DNA of 64,000 nt from Methylomonas rapida (GTDB lineage: Bacteria > Pseudomonadota > Gammaproteobacteria > Methylococcales > Methylomonadaceae). Shown here one piece after another: positions 44,245 to 53,164 of this stretch (position 1 is its first letter; each line of letters starts with the position of its first letter). The position numbers were made by a program, and so were the translations under genes. Where the stretch lies: contig NZ_CP113517.1 of the NCBI RefSeq assembly GCF_024360925.2, positions 1,364,001-1,428,000 on the forward strand. Direction: 5' to 3'. Below the pieces are notes generated by a model, which saw only the letters and a list, made by a program, of their open reading frames with translations, did no database searches and was not told the origin of the DNA.

Positions 44245-44481
44245 TCACGGTTTGGAAATATCGCTGTGCGCCAAATTGCATGCATCTGAATGCATTACCC
44301 TGTTGGCTTGGGGCATATCAACGACTACGAAGCCCATCCCCGTTTCAAGTAGTCCAGGTATGAAGTGCACGTTACGCGCTAGCCGGTCCAGCTTAGCAAT
44401 AACTAACGTGGCCTTATGCTTCCTGCAAGCCTCGATAGCCGCCTTCAGCTGAGGCGTAAACCGGCACCTTATCGAATGCAC
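44245..44481 (-). pseudogene. Serine recombinase (resolvase) fragment
   Basis: An open stretch of 78 residues whose middle matches part of the resolvase catalytic domain: LKAAIEACRKHKATLVIAKLDRLARN followed by FIPGLLETGMGFVVVDMPQANRVM. The catalytic serine region at the N-terminus and the whole DNA-binding C-terminus are missing. It is a remnant of a recombinase gene, probably from an old mobile element at the border of the zinc island. Confidence 0.8.
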
Positions 44482-44896
44482 ACAAGTGTACCCACGCTAA
44501 TTAAATCCGATCTAAGCCTAACCTGATCAGACCTAATTTTGAGTTTGGTTAAATTTGACAAACACCTGAAAAAATGGAGTCCGTCAACGGCCATTATGCG
44601 ACATTCAGGCAAGAGAAAAACATTATTCACCAGTGGCTGGTTATGAGCAGTAACCAGACGGCGATTGAATATGAAAAATATTGGGTAACTACTCGCCCCT
44701 CAAAAAATCAAAAAAAGCTTGACAGGTTTTTTGAGGCTCAAAATCGAAATCATACTACTCCGATTTATTGTGCTGCGTATTGGCCTACCAAGAGGCCTAG
44801 AGCGGATTTCATGGAGTATGGCGGATTTTGCGTCAAAAATTCGCTTCTAATCAGATGGCGATTGCATATGAAAAATATTGGCACTATACGAAAGCG
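44482..44896. other. Gene-free stretch with a diverged direct repeat
   Basis: No gene is supported in these 415 bases. A 33-base segment at 44652-44684 recurs at 44849-44881 with three mismatches (shared core ATGAAAAATATTGG). The open frame 44574-44924 crosses this stretch, but it has no family features, contains the repeat and runs into the Zur box. The segment looks like degraded mobile DNA. Confidence 0.6.
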
Positions 44897-44913
44897 ATGT
44901 TATAAAGTAACAT
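44897..44913. promoter_or_regulatory. Zur box upstream of zur
   Basis: ATGTTATAAAGTAACAT is a near-perfect inverted repeat matching the gammaproteobacterial Zur consensus AATGTTATANTATAACATT. It lies 44 bases before the zur ATG and overlaps a TATAAA-like -10 region, as expected for an autorepressed zur promoter. Confidence 0.82.
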
Positions 44914-44957
44914 TCAATATTTGAATGGCACACCCTGCAATGAGGTAACAAGCTGAA

Positions 44958-45449
44958 ATGACCGAGTTGGAGCATACTTCGACGACACATGACCATAGTG
45001 GTTGCCGTGAAAAAGCGATTCAGACGGCAGAGCAATTGTGTAGTCAACGCGGCGTTCGATTTACACCGATACGTCGAGAAGTGCTGGAACTGATTTGGGA
45101 GAGCCATCGAGCTGTCAAGGCTTATGATCTGCTTGATCGGATCAAACCAAAGACCGGGACAGCCAAACCCACCACGGTCTACCGAGCATTGGATTTTTTA
45201 TTGGAACAAGGATTGATCCACAAGGTGGAAAGTCTGAATGCCTTCATTGGTTGCAGTTTTTCGGATCATCGGCACGAGCAGTTATTGCTGACTTGCGTCC
45301 GATGCCATGAAGTCGAGGAAAGACCCGGTGAGCGAATGATGGAATCCATTGCCAAGGAACTTGAACAGGCGTCATTTACCATGCAGCGCAATGCGATTGA
45401 AATTCATGGTATTTGCCGCCGATGCGCTCAGGCCAAAGCGATTAGCTAA
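44958..45449 (+). CDS. zur: Zinc uptake regulator Zur (Fur family)
   Basis: 163 residues. Fur-family winged helix (TPIRREVLELIWESHRAVKAYDLLDRI, KPTTVYRALDFLLEQGLIHKVES) and zinc-site cysteines in CVRC and CRRC, with a metal-site histidine cluster SDHRHEQLLL. The His/Cys placement and the downstream zinc genes point to Zur rather than Fur or PerR. It would repress the ZnuD-like receptor, COG0523, ZIP and paralogue genes when zinc is sufficient. A Zur box sits in its own promoter. Confidence 0.92.
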   Translation: MTELEHTSTTHDHSGCREKAIQTAEQLCSQRGVRFTPIRREVLELIWESHRAVKAYDLLDRIKPKTGTAKPTTVYRALDFLLEQGLIHKVESLNAFIGCSFSDHRHEQLLLTCVRCHEVEERPGERMMESIAKELEQASFTMQRNAIEIHGICRRCAQAKAIS

Positions 45450-45491
45450 TTGAGCGTAAACCTATATTGCTACCACTGTTTGTAATATAAA

Positions 45492-45510
45492 AATGTGACG
45501 ATATAACGTT
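45492..45510. promoter_or_regulatory. Zur box upstream of the TonB receptor
   Basis: AATGTGACGATATAACGTT agrees with 14 of the 18 defined positions of the consensus AATGTTATANTATAACATT. It lies 26 bases before the receptor ATG. The left arm is weaker than in the zur box. Confidence 0.7.
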
Positions 45511-45536
45511 GTCTTTCAATTCGATTTGGAAATACG

Positions 45537-47663
45537 ATGTACAAAAAACTCTTTTTTCTGGCCGCCTCAGGCTCCGTTGCAATAACTGTTCAAGCTGAAG
45601 AACAAGCCAATATTGAGCTCCAACCGGTGATCATTACGGCTCCTTTAGCAGTGAAACTCTCGGAAAGCGCCGCACCGGTAACGGTTTTGAGCGGCGACGA
45701 GTTGCGCATGAAAACCGGCCACAGCATCGGCGAGACACTTAAAAACGAACTGGGCATCAGCAGCCAGTCGTTCGGCCCCGGTGTCGGTACGCCGGTGATT
45801 CGTGGACAGGCCGGGCCTCGCGTACGGGTACTGAACAATGGCATCGGCGCCAACGACATGTCCGCGATCAGCCCGGATCATGCCACCAGCGTCGAGCCCC
45901 TATTGGCCGACCGTATCGAGGTGCTACGCGGCCCGGCGACGCTATTGTACGGAAGCGGCGCCATCGGTGGCGTGGTGAATGTCATCGATAGCCGCATTCC
46001 AGGCCAGATGCCCGATAAAGCCTTGGGCGGCGCGTTGGAACAGCGTTTCGACTCCACCAGTGACGAAACCAGCACTGCGCTGAGAATCGACGGCGGCCAA
46101 GGCAACCTGGCCTACCACCTGGACGGTTTTTACCGCCATCGCGACAATCTGGATATCGGCGGTCGGGCGATCGATGCCGCCAAAGTGGCCATTACCGATC
46201 CGTCGCTGGAAATCGTCGACAATCCCTATGGCTATCTGGAGAACACCGGTGCCGAAGCCATCAGCGGCTCGGCCGGTTTATCCTGGATAGACGATTTCGG
46301 CTTTGCCGGCGCGTCCATCAACAACATCAACAACAACTATGGCATTGCCCCGGATGGTACCGGCGAAGAAATCGTGCAAATCGCGATGCGGCAGAATAAA
46401 TACGATTTCAAGAGCGAGCTGGATAATCCGTTTAAATTCGCCAAAGCCCTACGCACCCGACTGGGCTATACCGATTACCAGCACACCGAAATCGCCAACG
46501 GCGAAATGGGCGCTCTGTTTACCAATAAAACCTACGAAGGCCGCGTCGAGCTGGAACATCAAGACATCGGGCCGTTCCGTGGCGTGGTCGGTTTTCAGGC
46601 GCAATCCAGCGATTTTCATGGTCTGCATTACCACACGCACCATCACGCTGAGCATGAGGATGATCACGCGCACGAGGAAGAAGATCATGATGAACATGAC
46701 GAACATGAAGGCCCATTGGTGGAAAACATCGTGCCACGCTCGGACGTGCAGAGTTACGGCGTGTTTGCCGTGGAATCTTTTGACGCCGGCCCTGTGACCT
46801 ACCAATTCGGCACCCGCGTCGAACAGACCGACATCCGCCCGGACGGCATGCAAAGCTTCAGCTATACGCCGGTTAGCGCCTCGGTGTCGGCCTTATGGAA
46901 ACTCGACGGCAGCAACAGTTTGAATGTGGCCGTGACCCGCTCGTCGCGCGCACCGCAGGTACAGGAATTGCTGTCCGACGGTTTTCACCACGCCACCCGC
47001 AGCTGGGAACGCGGTGACACCTCGTTAAAGGAAGAAACCTCTTACAACCTCGATTTGGGTTACCGCTTCAGAAGCGACTGGATGCGCGCCGAGCTGGACC
47101 TATTCCACAATTGGGCCAGCGACTATATCTACCAGCGCCGCACCGGCGAATTCCTCGATGAAGAAGGTCACAGCGAACACTGCGACGACAGTTACTGCGT
47201 GCCTGTGCTGCAAAGCAGCCAGGCCAACGCCATTTTCAAAGGCTACGAAGCCAAGCTGATTTTCCCGGTCATGGAAAATCGCCACGGCCTGTTGGAATTA
47301 ACGCTATTCAGCGACTACACAAGGGGCGAATTCAAGTCCGGCGGCGATGTGCCACGCATGCCGCCGCTGCGTTACGGCCTGCAACTGGATTACACCAAAG
47401 AGCAATTATCCAGTTATTTGCGCTTTACCCGTGCCGACGACCAGACCTATGTTGGCGACTTCGAAACCTCGACGGCCGGCTATTTCCTGTTGAATGCCGG
47501 TGTCAATTATCAGCTCAAGGCTTATCAGGACGCCAAACTGATGGTGTTTGCCAAAGGCAACAACCTATTGGATCAAAACATCCGCAACGCGGTGTCTTAT
47601 CAGCGCAACTTCGCGCCGGAACCCGGCCGCGGCGCGGAAGTCGGCTTTAGATTGAGTTATTAA
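45537..47663 (+). CDS. znuD: ZnuD-like TonB-dependent zinc receptor
   Basis: 708 residues. A signal peptide (LFFLAASGSVAITVQA) is followed by a plug domain with VIRGQAGPRVRVLNNGIG, SPDHATSVEPLLADRIEVLRGPATLLYGSGAIGG (a ZnuD-type plug) and a 22-strand barrel ending GAEVGFRLSY. An extracellular loop near residues 364-392 is packed with His, Asp and Glu (HTHHHAEHEDDHAHEEED), a likely metal-capturing patch. It brings zinc across the outer membrane. It lies directly downstream of zur, with its own Zur-box-like site and a strong terminator. Confidence 0.9.
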   Translation: MYKKLFFLAASGSVAITVQAEEQANIELQPVIITAPLAVKLSESAAPVTVLSGDELRMKTGHSIGETLKNELGISSQSFGPGVGTPVIRGQAGPRVRVLNNGIGANDMSAISPDHATSVEPLLADRIEVLRGPATLLYGSGAIGGVVNVIDSRIPGQMPDKALGGALEQRFDSTSDETSTALRIDGGQGNLAYHLDGFYRHRDNLDIGGRAIDAAKVAITDPSLEIVDNPYGYLENTGAEAISGSAGLSWIDDFGFAGASINNINNNYGIAPDGTGEEIVQIAMRQNKYDFKSELDNPFKFAKALRTRLGYTDYQHTEIANGEMGALFTNKTYEGRVELEHQDIGPFRGVVGFQAQSSDFHGLHYHTHHHAEHEDDHAHEEEDHDEHDEHEGPLVENIVPRSDVQSYGVFAVESFDAGPVTYQFGTRVEQTDIRPDGMQSFSYTPVSASVSALWKLDGSNSLNVAVTRSSRAPQVQELLSDGFHHATRSWERGDTSLKEETSYNLDLGYRFRSDWMRAELDLFHNWASDYIYQRRTGEFLDEEGHSEHCDDSYCVPVLQSSQANAIFKGYEAKLIFPVMENRHGLLELTLFSDYTRGEFKSGGDVPRMPPLRYGLQLDYTKEQLSSYLRFTRADDQTYVGDFETSTAGYFLLNAGVNYQLKAYQDAKLMVFAKGNNLLDQNIRNAVSYQRNFAPEPGRGAEVGFRLSY

Positions 47664-47678
47664 CCGCCCCTCAACCTT

Positions 47679-47705
47679 GGCGCGCAGTTAGCGCGCCTTT
47701 TTTTA
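47679..47705 (+). terminator. Rho-independent terminator of the TonB receptor gene
   Basis: Stem GGCGCGC/GCGCGCC with loop AGTTA, followed by seven T. It ends transcription 15 bases after the receptor stop, so the COG0523 gene downstream needs its own promoter. Confidence 0.92.
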
Positions 47706-47713
47706 GATACTTG

Positions 47714-47732
47714 ATTGCTACAATATAACATC
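47714..47732. promoter_or_regulatory. Zur box overlapping the start region of the COG0523 gene
   Basis: The right arm TATAACATC matches the consensus in eight of nine positions and the left arm in six of nine. It ends three bases before the ATG at 47736 and contains a TACAAT -10-like hexamer, so the mRNA leader would be very short or absent. Confidence 0.7.
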
Positions 47733-47735
47733 TCT

Positions 47736-48956
47736 ATGAGCGATTTAAATTCGGCGAAGACTAACAAACTACCTGTCACTGTGCTATCCGGTTTCCTAGG
47801 CGCCGGCAAAACGACTCTGCTCAACCACATCCTGAACAACCGCCAAAACCGACGGGTGGCGGTGATCGTTAACGATATGAGCGAAGTCAACATCGATGCC
47901 GCATTGGTCAAAAACGAAGTACAACTGAATCGCGGCCAGGAAAAACTGGTCGAAATGAGTAACGGCTGTATTTGCTGCACCCTACGGGAAGACTTGCTGA
48001 CTGAGGTAGGCAACCTGGCCAAGGAAGGCCGTTTCGATTATCTGGTGATAGAGTCCACCGGCATCGCCGAACCCTTGCCGATTGCCGAAACCTTTACATT
48101 CCGCGACGAAAACGGCGTCAGCCTGTCCGATGTGGCAAGGCTGGATACCCTGGTCACCGTGGTCGACGCAGTCAACTTCATGCGCAACTACCAGGAGGCC
48201 TTGAGCCTGAAGGAAGCGGTAGAAGCGCTGGGCGAAGACGACCAACGCAATGTTGCCGACTTGCTGGTCGATCAAATCGAATTCGCCAACGTCATCCTGA
48301 TTTCCAAGATAGACCTGATTGCTAGCGACGAAATCGCCAATCTGAAAGCCATCCTGCACAGCCTGAATCCCGATGCCGAGATCGTGCCGATGCTGATGGG
48401 CCAAGTCAATTTGGCCAAAGTGCTGGATACCGGTCTATTCGATTTCGAAAAAGCCGAACAAGCGCCGGGTTGGCTGAAGGAGCTCCGCGGTGAGCACATT
48501 CCAGAGACCGAGGAATACGGCATCAGCAGCTTTGTTTACAGTGCCCGCCGGCCGTTTCATCCACAACGATTTTATCAACACCTGCACGAAGGGGAATGGG
48601 ACAACGGTACCCTGCTGCGTTCCAAAGGCTTTTTCTGGCTGGCCTCCCGCCCGGAACACGCGGGTAGCTGGTCGCAGGCCGGCGGCGTCATGCATCACGG
48701 TTTGGCCGGGCGCTGGTGGGCCTCGGTCCCCAAGGAACAATGGCCCGTGGAATATCTGGACGACATCGAATCACAATGGAAGGAACCTTTCGGCGACCGC
48801 CGCCAGGAACTGGTATTCATCGGTCAAAACGTCGATGCCAAAAAAGTGTGCATGGAACTCGACGCCTGCCTGCTAACCGAAGCCGAATTGGCGGCCGGCC
48901 CGGACACCTGGCTCAACTACCGGGATGATTTTCCACAGTGGTTTGCCGATGGCTAG
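47736..48956 (+). CDS. zigA: COG0523 zinc metallochaperone GTPase (ZigA-like)
   Basis: 406 residues from the ATG at 47736; an upstream TTG would put the Zur box inside the gene. Walker [10 protein letters not shown] (near residue 21), metal-binding GCICC in [13 protein letters not shown], and a C-terminal domain with [18 protein letters not shown] and [11 protein letters not shown], typical of the ZigA/ZNG1-type branch. COG0523 GTPases hand zinc to client enzymes during scarcity. It opens the second transcription unit of the zinc island, and the next gene starts eight bases before its stop. Confidence 0.9.
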   Translation: MSDLNSAKTNKLPVTVLSGFLGAGKTTLLNHILNNRQNRRVAVIVNDMSEVNIDAALVKNEVQLNRGQEKLVEMSNGCICCTLREDLLTEVGNLAKEGRFDYLVIESTGIAEPLPIAETFTFRDENGVSLSDVARLDTLVTVVDAVNFMRNYQEALSLKEAVEALGEDDQRNVADLLVDQIEFANVILISKIDLIASDEIANLKAILHSLNPDAEIVPMLMGQVNLAKVLDTGLFDFEKAEQAPGWLKELRGEHIPETEEYGISSFVYSARRPFHPQRFYQHLHEGEWDNGTLLRSKGFFWLASRPEHAGSWSQAGGVMHHGLAGRWWASVPKEQWPVEYLDDIESQWKEPFGDRRQELVFIGQNVDAKKVCMELDACLLTEAELAAGPDTWLNYRDDFPQWFADG

Positions 48957-49194
48957 CATCGACACCTACTTACACATCATCGGCATCGAGTTGCTGGCGA
49001 TTCTGTCCATTGTCCTGCGACTGTTAGACGACAAGGCCTACAAACGCGCCTTGTCCACGGTATTTTTGGTGGTACTGGGCTTCATGTTGGCTCACTTCGC
49101 CACGCACTTAGTGCCCGGCAAAATCGCCGCGTTCATCTACAGTTCGCACCACCAATACCGTTCCATAAAAACCTCTGGCCTGGATCGAACATGA
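48949..49194 (+). CDS. Small membrane protein of unknown function
   Basis: 81 residues from the ATG at 48949, overlapping the COG0523 stop and the next start by four or more bases. Two hydrophobic helices ([15 protein letters not shown] and [22 protein letters not shown]) are followed by a His/Tyr tail (SSHHQYRS). I do not recognise the family. The tight overlap with the ZIP transporter gene suggests a small accessory subunit. Confidence 0.65.
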   Translation: MASIDTYLHIIGIELLAILSIVLRLLDDKAYKRALSTVFLVVLGFMLAHFATHLVPGKIAAFIYSSHHQYRSIKTSGLDRT

Positions 49195-49976
49195 CGATTG
49201 CCTTAACGACCGTAGTCGGCACTATTGCCGGCTGTCTTGCCGTCAGTTTGTGCTCGCTGTCGAGTGCGATTGCGCTCTGGCTAAAACCCGAGACTTTAAA
49301 ATGGCTGGTACCCAATCTGGTCGCCCTGGCTGTCGGGGTGCTGCTGGGCGATGCCTTCATTCATTTGATTCCCGATGCCATCCAGCGCCATGGCGCTGTC
49401 AGTGATGTATGCCTGACGGTGTTGATCGGCCTATTTGGTTTTTTCGTGCTGGAAAAAGGCGTGCACTGGCGGCACGACCACAATGTCGACACCCGCCCAA
49501 CAGCCGATCACATTTTGCCTTTGGCAAAAATGAATCTGATTGGCGATGCCATGCACAACTTCGTCGACGGCATTCTGATTGCCGGCAGCTTTCTGGCCGA
49601 TCCGGTCTTGGGGCTTACCACCACACTGGCCATCATTGCGCACGAGATTCCACAAGAGCTCGGCGACGTTGGTGCGCTGTTGCGTGGTGGATTTACATCC
49701 CGCCAAGCCGTGCTCTACAACTTTTACTGTTCATTGACGGTATTGCCGGGGGCGATTTTTACCTTGCTGCTCAGTCAGGTCGCCGAATCTTCATTGATTG
49801 TGCTGCTGCCGATTGCCGCCGGCGGCTTCATCTACATTGCCGCCTCCGACCTGATCCCCGTATTGCACGAACGTTCCAGCCTGGCCCATCTCGGCAGCCA
49901 AAGCGCGGCTTTTGCCTCAGGCATAGGCTTCATGCAATGCATCGTTTTTTTTGAACAAGCCTTACTGGCTGCCTAA
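49191..49976 (+). CDS. ZIP family zinc transporter
   Basis: 261 residues, about eight helices. The ZIP metal-site helices are visible: GDAFIHLIPDA, then GDAMHNFVDGILI and AIIAHEIPQELGD (HN...D and HE..QE signatures). It imports zinc across the inner membrane. The ATGA overlap with the small membrane protein and its place in the island support Zur control. An RBS (AAGGAG) for the next gene lies right after its stop. Confidence 0.92.
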   Translation: MTIALTTVVGTIAGCLAVSLCSLSSAIALWLKPETLKWLVPNLVALAVGVLLGDAFIHLIPDAIQRHGAVSDVCLTVLIGLFGFFVLEKGVHWRHDHNVDTRPTADHILPLAKMNLIGDAMHNFVDGILIAGSFLADPVLGLTTTLAIIAHEIPQELGDVGALLRGGFTSRQAVLYNFYCSLTVLPGAIFTLLLSQVAESSLIVLLPIAAGGFIYIAASDLIPVLHERSSLAHLGSQSAAFASGIGFMQCIVFFEQALLAA

Positions 49977-49987
49977 GGAGTTTAGTT

Positions 49988-50703
49988 ATGTTCACTCATG
50001 TTCCATTTCGTCAACCAGACAGTGCATCGTCCATCATTGCCGATGAATTTCGACCGCTATTCAAGCCATCGGCTACCAAGACGGTCATCTCCAATAACTT
50101 CGCCGATTTGTCGCGCATCTATGAAGACGGCGTCAATTTGTGCCTGATCAAACGGCCGTTACCCGCCATCATCGAGCAGTTCGTCTACAAGGCATTACAC
50201 GATGCCGGCAGTATTGAGATTAGCCAGCCAGTCGATCCTTTGCATTTCGACTTCAATAGGCTCTGGCCAAACGCGGCGCCATTACCCGGCTATCAAGACT
50301 GGCTGGCGGATATCGAGATGCTGGTTTCGGCTTTCTGCGAACTGTTCGGTCGCCGCGAAGCCGGTTTGCGCCTCAGGACATTGGATAAAGCCATGTGCCC
50401 TCGATTTCATGTCGACCGGGTGCCGGTACGGATGATCTGCAGTTACGGCGGCATCGGTACCGAATGGCTGCCGGAATATGCCCTCAATCGCCGCAAACTA
50501 GGCATGAGCAACTGTGGCCAATCCGATGCCGAATCCGGTCTGATCACGGATCAGACCGGATTCGGCAAATGCCGGCTTACGCGGTGGGCCTGATGAAAGG
50601 CGAAAACTGGGAAGGCAATGAAGGCTACGGGTTGGTGCACCGCTCACCGATACCGACTGCGGTACAACCGCGCAGGTTGTTGTTGACCCTGGATATGTTG
50701 TAA
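49988..50703 (+). pseudogene. DUF1826 gene broken by a frameshift at a palindrome
   Basis: The first frame gives 201 residues of a DUF1826 protein (RFHVDRVPVRMICSYGGIGTEWLPEYAL), then drifts into an unrelated ending LTRWA. The expected C-terminus, MPAYAVGLMKGENWEGNEGYGLVHRSP and RLLLTLDM, continues in another frame to 50703. The frame is lost at the perfect palindrome 50527-50567. DUF1826 genes are regular companions of zinc-regulated COG0523 genes. The product is probably inactive unless frameshifting occurs. Confidence 0.8.
50527..50567. repeat. Perfect 19-base inverted repeat inside the DUF1826 gene
   Basis: GCCGAATCCGGTCTGATC, a three-base loop ACG, then GATCAGACCGGATTCGGC. The right arm codes for DRIRQ in the original frame, so the left arm looks like an inverted copy of it. 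Confidence 0.9.
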
Positions 50704-50761
50704 CGCCCCGGATTGCATTGTGCTGCATCCGGATTACGTTCATCAACCATCAAACCACCCC

Positions 50762-52438
50762 ATGCTCATCAAACTGCAAAATGGCGCGATTTACGACCCT
50801 GCGCAAAACCTACACGGCGCAATCCGTGACCTGTTCGTACGGGACGGCGCCATTGTCGCCGACCCTGGCCCGGACGCACGTTTCGATGCCGTGTTCGACT
50901 TGACCGGCAAAGTGGTGATGGCCGGCGCAGTGGACATCCACAGTCACATCGCCGGCGGCAACGTCAACACCGCTCGTCTATTGTTGCCGGAGCAACACCG
51001 CAACCACATGGCGCGGCGGTTCAATCACCCCTTTTCCAGCGCCAAATGGTCCAGTACCGACACCGGCTACCGCTACGCCCGGATGGGTTACACCACCGTG
51101 GTCGAGCCCGCCATGCTGCCGGTCAACGCGCTGGACGTGCATCTGCAAATGGCCGACATCCCGATCATCGACACCGCCGCGCTGGCGATTCTGGGCAACG
51201 ACGACTTGCTTCTCCGGCTGATGCGGGCCAAGGCCAGCCAAAACCAAATCAACGATTACGTGGCCTGGACCCTAAACGCCACGCGTGCTCTGGGTTTGAA
51301 AGTCATCAACGCCGGCGGTGCCAATGCTTTTAAGTCGAATGCCCGCCAATTCGGCCTCGACGATATCGTGCCGGATTACGGCGTCAGCTCACGGCAGATT
51401 TTGCAAACCCTGCAAACCGCCGTTTGTCAGCTCGGCGTGCCCCATCCGGTGCACGTACATTGCAACAATCTCGGGATTCCGGGCAATGTCGACACCATCG
51501 TCGCAACGATGGAAGCCGCGCAAGGCCTGCCGATGCACCTGGCCCATGTGCAGTTTTACGCCTATGGCAGCGAAGGCGCCAAAGGCTTTTCCTCGGCGGC
51601 GGCCAAGCTGCTGGAAGCCTTCAACCGCCATCCCAACATCACCATGGACGTCGGCCAAGTGCTGTTCGGCCAGACCGTCACCATCTCCGGCGACGTCATC
51701 GCCCAATACAGCCGCCACAGCGATGCCAGCCCCGCTAAATACGTGATGTGGGACGCCGAAACCGAAGGCTCGGGCGGCGTGGTGCCGTACCGTTACCGCG
51801 AGGCTAGCTTCGTCAACACTCTGCAATGGGCAATTGGTTTGGAACTGTTTTTGCTGGCCGACGCACCGGAACGACTGTTTTTCACCACCGATCACCCCAA
51901 TGGCGCACCGTTCACGGCCTACCCGGAACTGTTGCGGCTGCTGATGGACGCCGACTACCGGCAGGAATACATGACGCAGCTAAATCAGGAAGCCCTAGCC
52001 CTAACGCTGTTGCCGGGCCTGAAGCGCGAATTGACTTTAGATGAAATTGCCACGATGACGCGTTCCTCTGCCGCCAAACTGCTGGGTCTCAACGACCGTG
52101 GCCATCTTGCCCCCGGCTCGGTGGCCGACATCGCCGTTTACGATCCCCACAAGCGATCCAGCCAAACCGTTGGACCTCGTCCCGATTACCGGGCCATGTT
52201 CGCCGATGCGGCACTGCTGTTCAAAAACGGCCGGCTGGTGGTGCAGAACGGCGTCGTGATCGACAGACCTGCCGGCTTGGCGCAAGCCGTCACCCCGGTT
52301 TACGACGCCGGCATCACCCGCACCATCAAACAGTATTTCGACCGTTTTTACAGTTTGAATCTCAGCCAGTACGGGGTCAACGACGCCGATTTTGACAACT
52401 CCAAACAGCCGCGTTTTCGTAACATCGCAGCGCTTTGA
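50762..52438 (+). CDS. fhcA: Formylmethanofuran dehydrogenase subunit A-like amidohydrolase (FhcA paralogue)
   Basis: 558 residues from the ATG at 50762 ([14 protein letters not shown]); a GTG at 50720 is less like the family. It is an amidohydrolase with the FwdA/FhcA pattern and intact metal ligands: H60 and H62 (VDIHSHI), a carboxylated-lysine candidate K180, H233 (HVHCNNLG) and D377 (FTTDHPNG). In methylotrophs FhcA hydrolyses the formyl group of formylmethanofuran-like carriers in the H4MPT pathway, normally with FhcB, C and D. None of these partners is nearby. Its place in the zinc island suggests a second copy switched on when zinc is short. Confidence 0.9.
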   Translation: MLIKLQNGAIYDPAQNLHGAIRDLFVRDGAIVADPGPDARFDAVFDLTGKVVMAGAVDIHSHIAGGNVNTARLLLPEQHRNHMARRFNHPFSSAKWSSTDTGYRYARMGYTTVVEPAMLPVNALDVHLQMADIPIIDTAALAILGNDDLLLRLMRAKASQNQINDYVAWTLNATRALGLKVINAGGANAFKSNARQFGLDDIVPDYGVSSRQILQTLQTAVCQLGVPHPVHVHCNNLGIPGNVDTIVATMEAAQGLPMHLAHVQFYAYGSEGAKGFSSAAAKLLEAFNRHPNITMDVGQVLFGQTVTISGDVIAQYSRHSDASPAKYVMWDAETEGSGGVVPYRYREASFVNTLQWAIGLELFLLADAPERLFFTTDHPNGAPFTAYPELLRLLMDADYRQEYMTQLNQEALALTLLPGLKRELTLDEIATMTRSSAAKLLGLNDRGHLAPGSVADIAVYDPHKRSSQTVGPRPDYRAMFADAALLFKNGRLVVQNGVVIDRPAGLAQAVTPVYDAGITRTIKQYFDRFYSLNLSQYGVNDADFDNSKQPRFRNIAAL

Positions 52439-52446
52439 TTTTCGCT

Positions 52447-52988
52447 ATGCAAGATGCGGTGGGGCACGATTGGCAATGTAGCACCTTGCAGATCGATTTG
52501 AATCTGCCGGGCCGCTTGGGAGCCAACTCATCGACGCCGACGGCAACAAGCAATCCCCGGTGATGCTGCATCGGGCCTTGTTCGGTTCGCTGGAGCGCCT
52601 TACCGGCATTTTGCTGGAGCATTACGCCGGTTGGCTGCCGTTCTGGCTGGCACCGATGCAAGTTGTGGTTGGGCCCATCAGCGCACAAACCGAAGCCTAT
52701 GCGCTGGAGGTTGCCGGGCAATTAAACGGTGCCGGTTTGCATGTGGAAACCGACTTACGCAATGAAAAAATCGGCTACAAGATCCGTGAACACAGTGTGG
52801 CCAAAGTGCCGCTGCCGATCGTGGTCGGCCAGCGGGAAATGCAAGACGGTCAAGTTACCCTGCGCTGGCTGCACGGCGGACATCAACAAACCTTGCCGCT
52901 GGCGCAAGCCTTGGCCGAACTAGCCCAGCAAAACCAATACCCTTCCAACCTATCCGGTAAACAACCAGGACGACTTGAAAACCCATGA
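52447..52988 (+). pseudogene. thrS: Threonyl-tRNA synthetase remnant
   Basis: Only the C-terminal third remains. [20 protein letters not shown] reads in one frame to about 52525; [22 protein letters not shown] and the anticodon-binding domain (WLAPMQVVVGPI) continue in another. The catalytic core and two of the three zinc ligands lie in the missing part. Zur-linked thrS paralogues are known in other zinc regulons, so this is likely the wreck of such a copy. The open frame 52560-52988 alone cannot be a synthetase. Confidence 0.85.
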
Positions 52989-53164
52989 CTCTCTCTACAC
53001 AAACGCAGCCAACCTGCGGCCTCTATAGCCTGAAAGTTCACCCCCAGTTTTGCTCGGCGCATACCTTGCGCGATTATCCCGGCGATTGCCGCCGCCTGCA
53101 TGGGCATAACTGGAAAGTCGAAACCGACAATGCCAGCGTCCGCTACAGCGAGGTCGCCGCATGA
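52985..53164 (+). pseudogene. queD: queD remnant with an internal deletion
   Basis: A 59-residue frame. Residues 1-48 match the start of 6-carboxytetrahydropterin synthase ([25 protein letters not shown], with the Cys and the H-x-H zinc ligands); the last residues [11 protein letters not shown] match the end of the same family. About 60-70 central residues, holding the catalytic His/Asp, are missing. The junction falls at a GAAAC-like sequence. It overlaps folE2 by four bases. The enzyme cannot be active in queuosine or pterin synthesis. Confidence 0.8.

Noticed and set aside
44574..44924. Plus-strand frame of 116 codons before zur
   Set aside because: It has no family features, contains a diverged repeat and crosses the Zur box; it is treated as non-coding.
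47715..47735. TTG start for the COG0523 gene at 47715
   Set aside because: It would place the Zur box in coding sequence; the ATG at 47736 aligns better with the family start.
49409..49954. Plus-strand frame of 181 codons inside the ZIP gene
   Set aside because: Different frame of the ZIP transporter; Arg/Cys/His-rich and without membrane helices.
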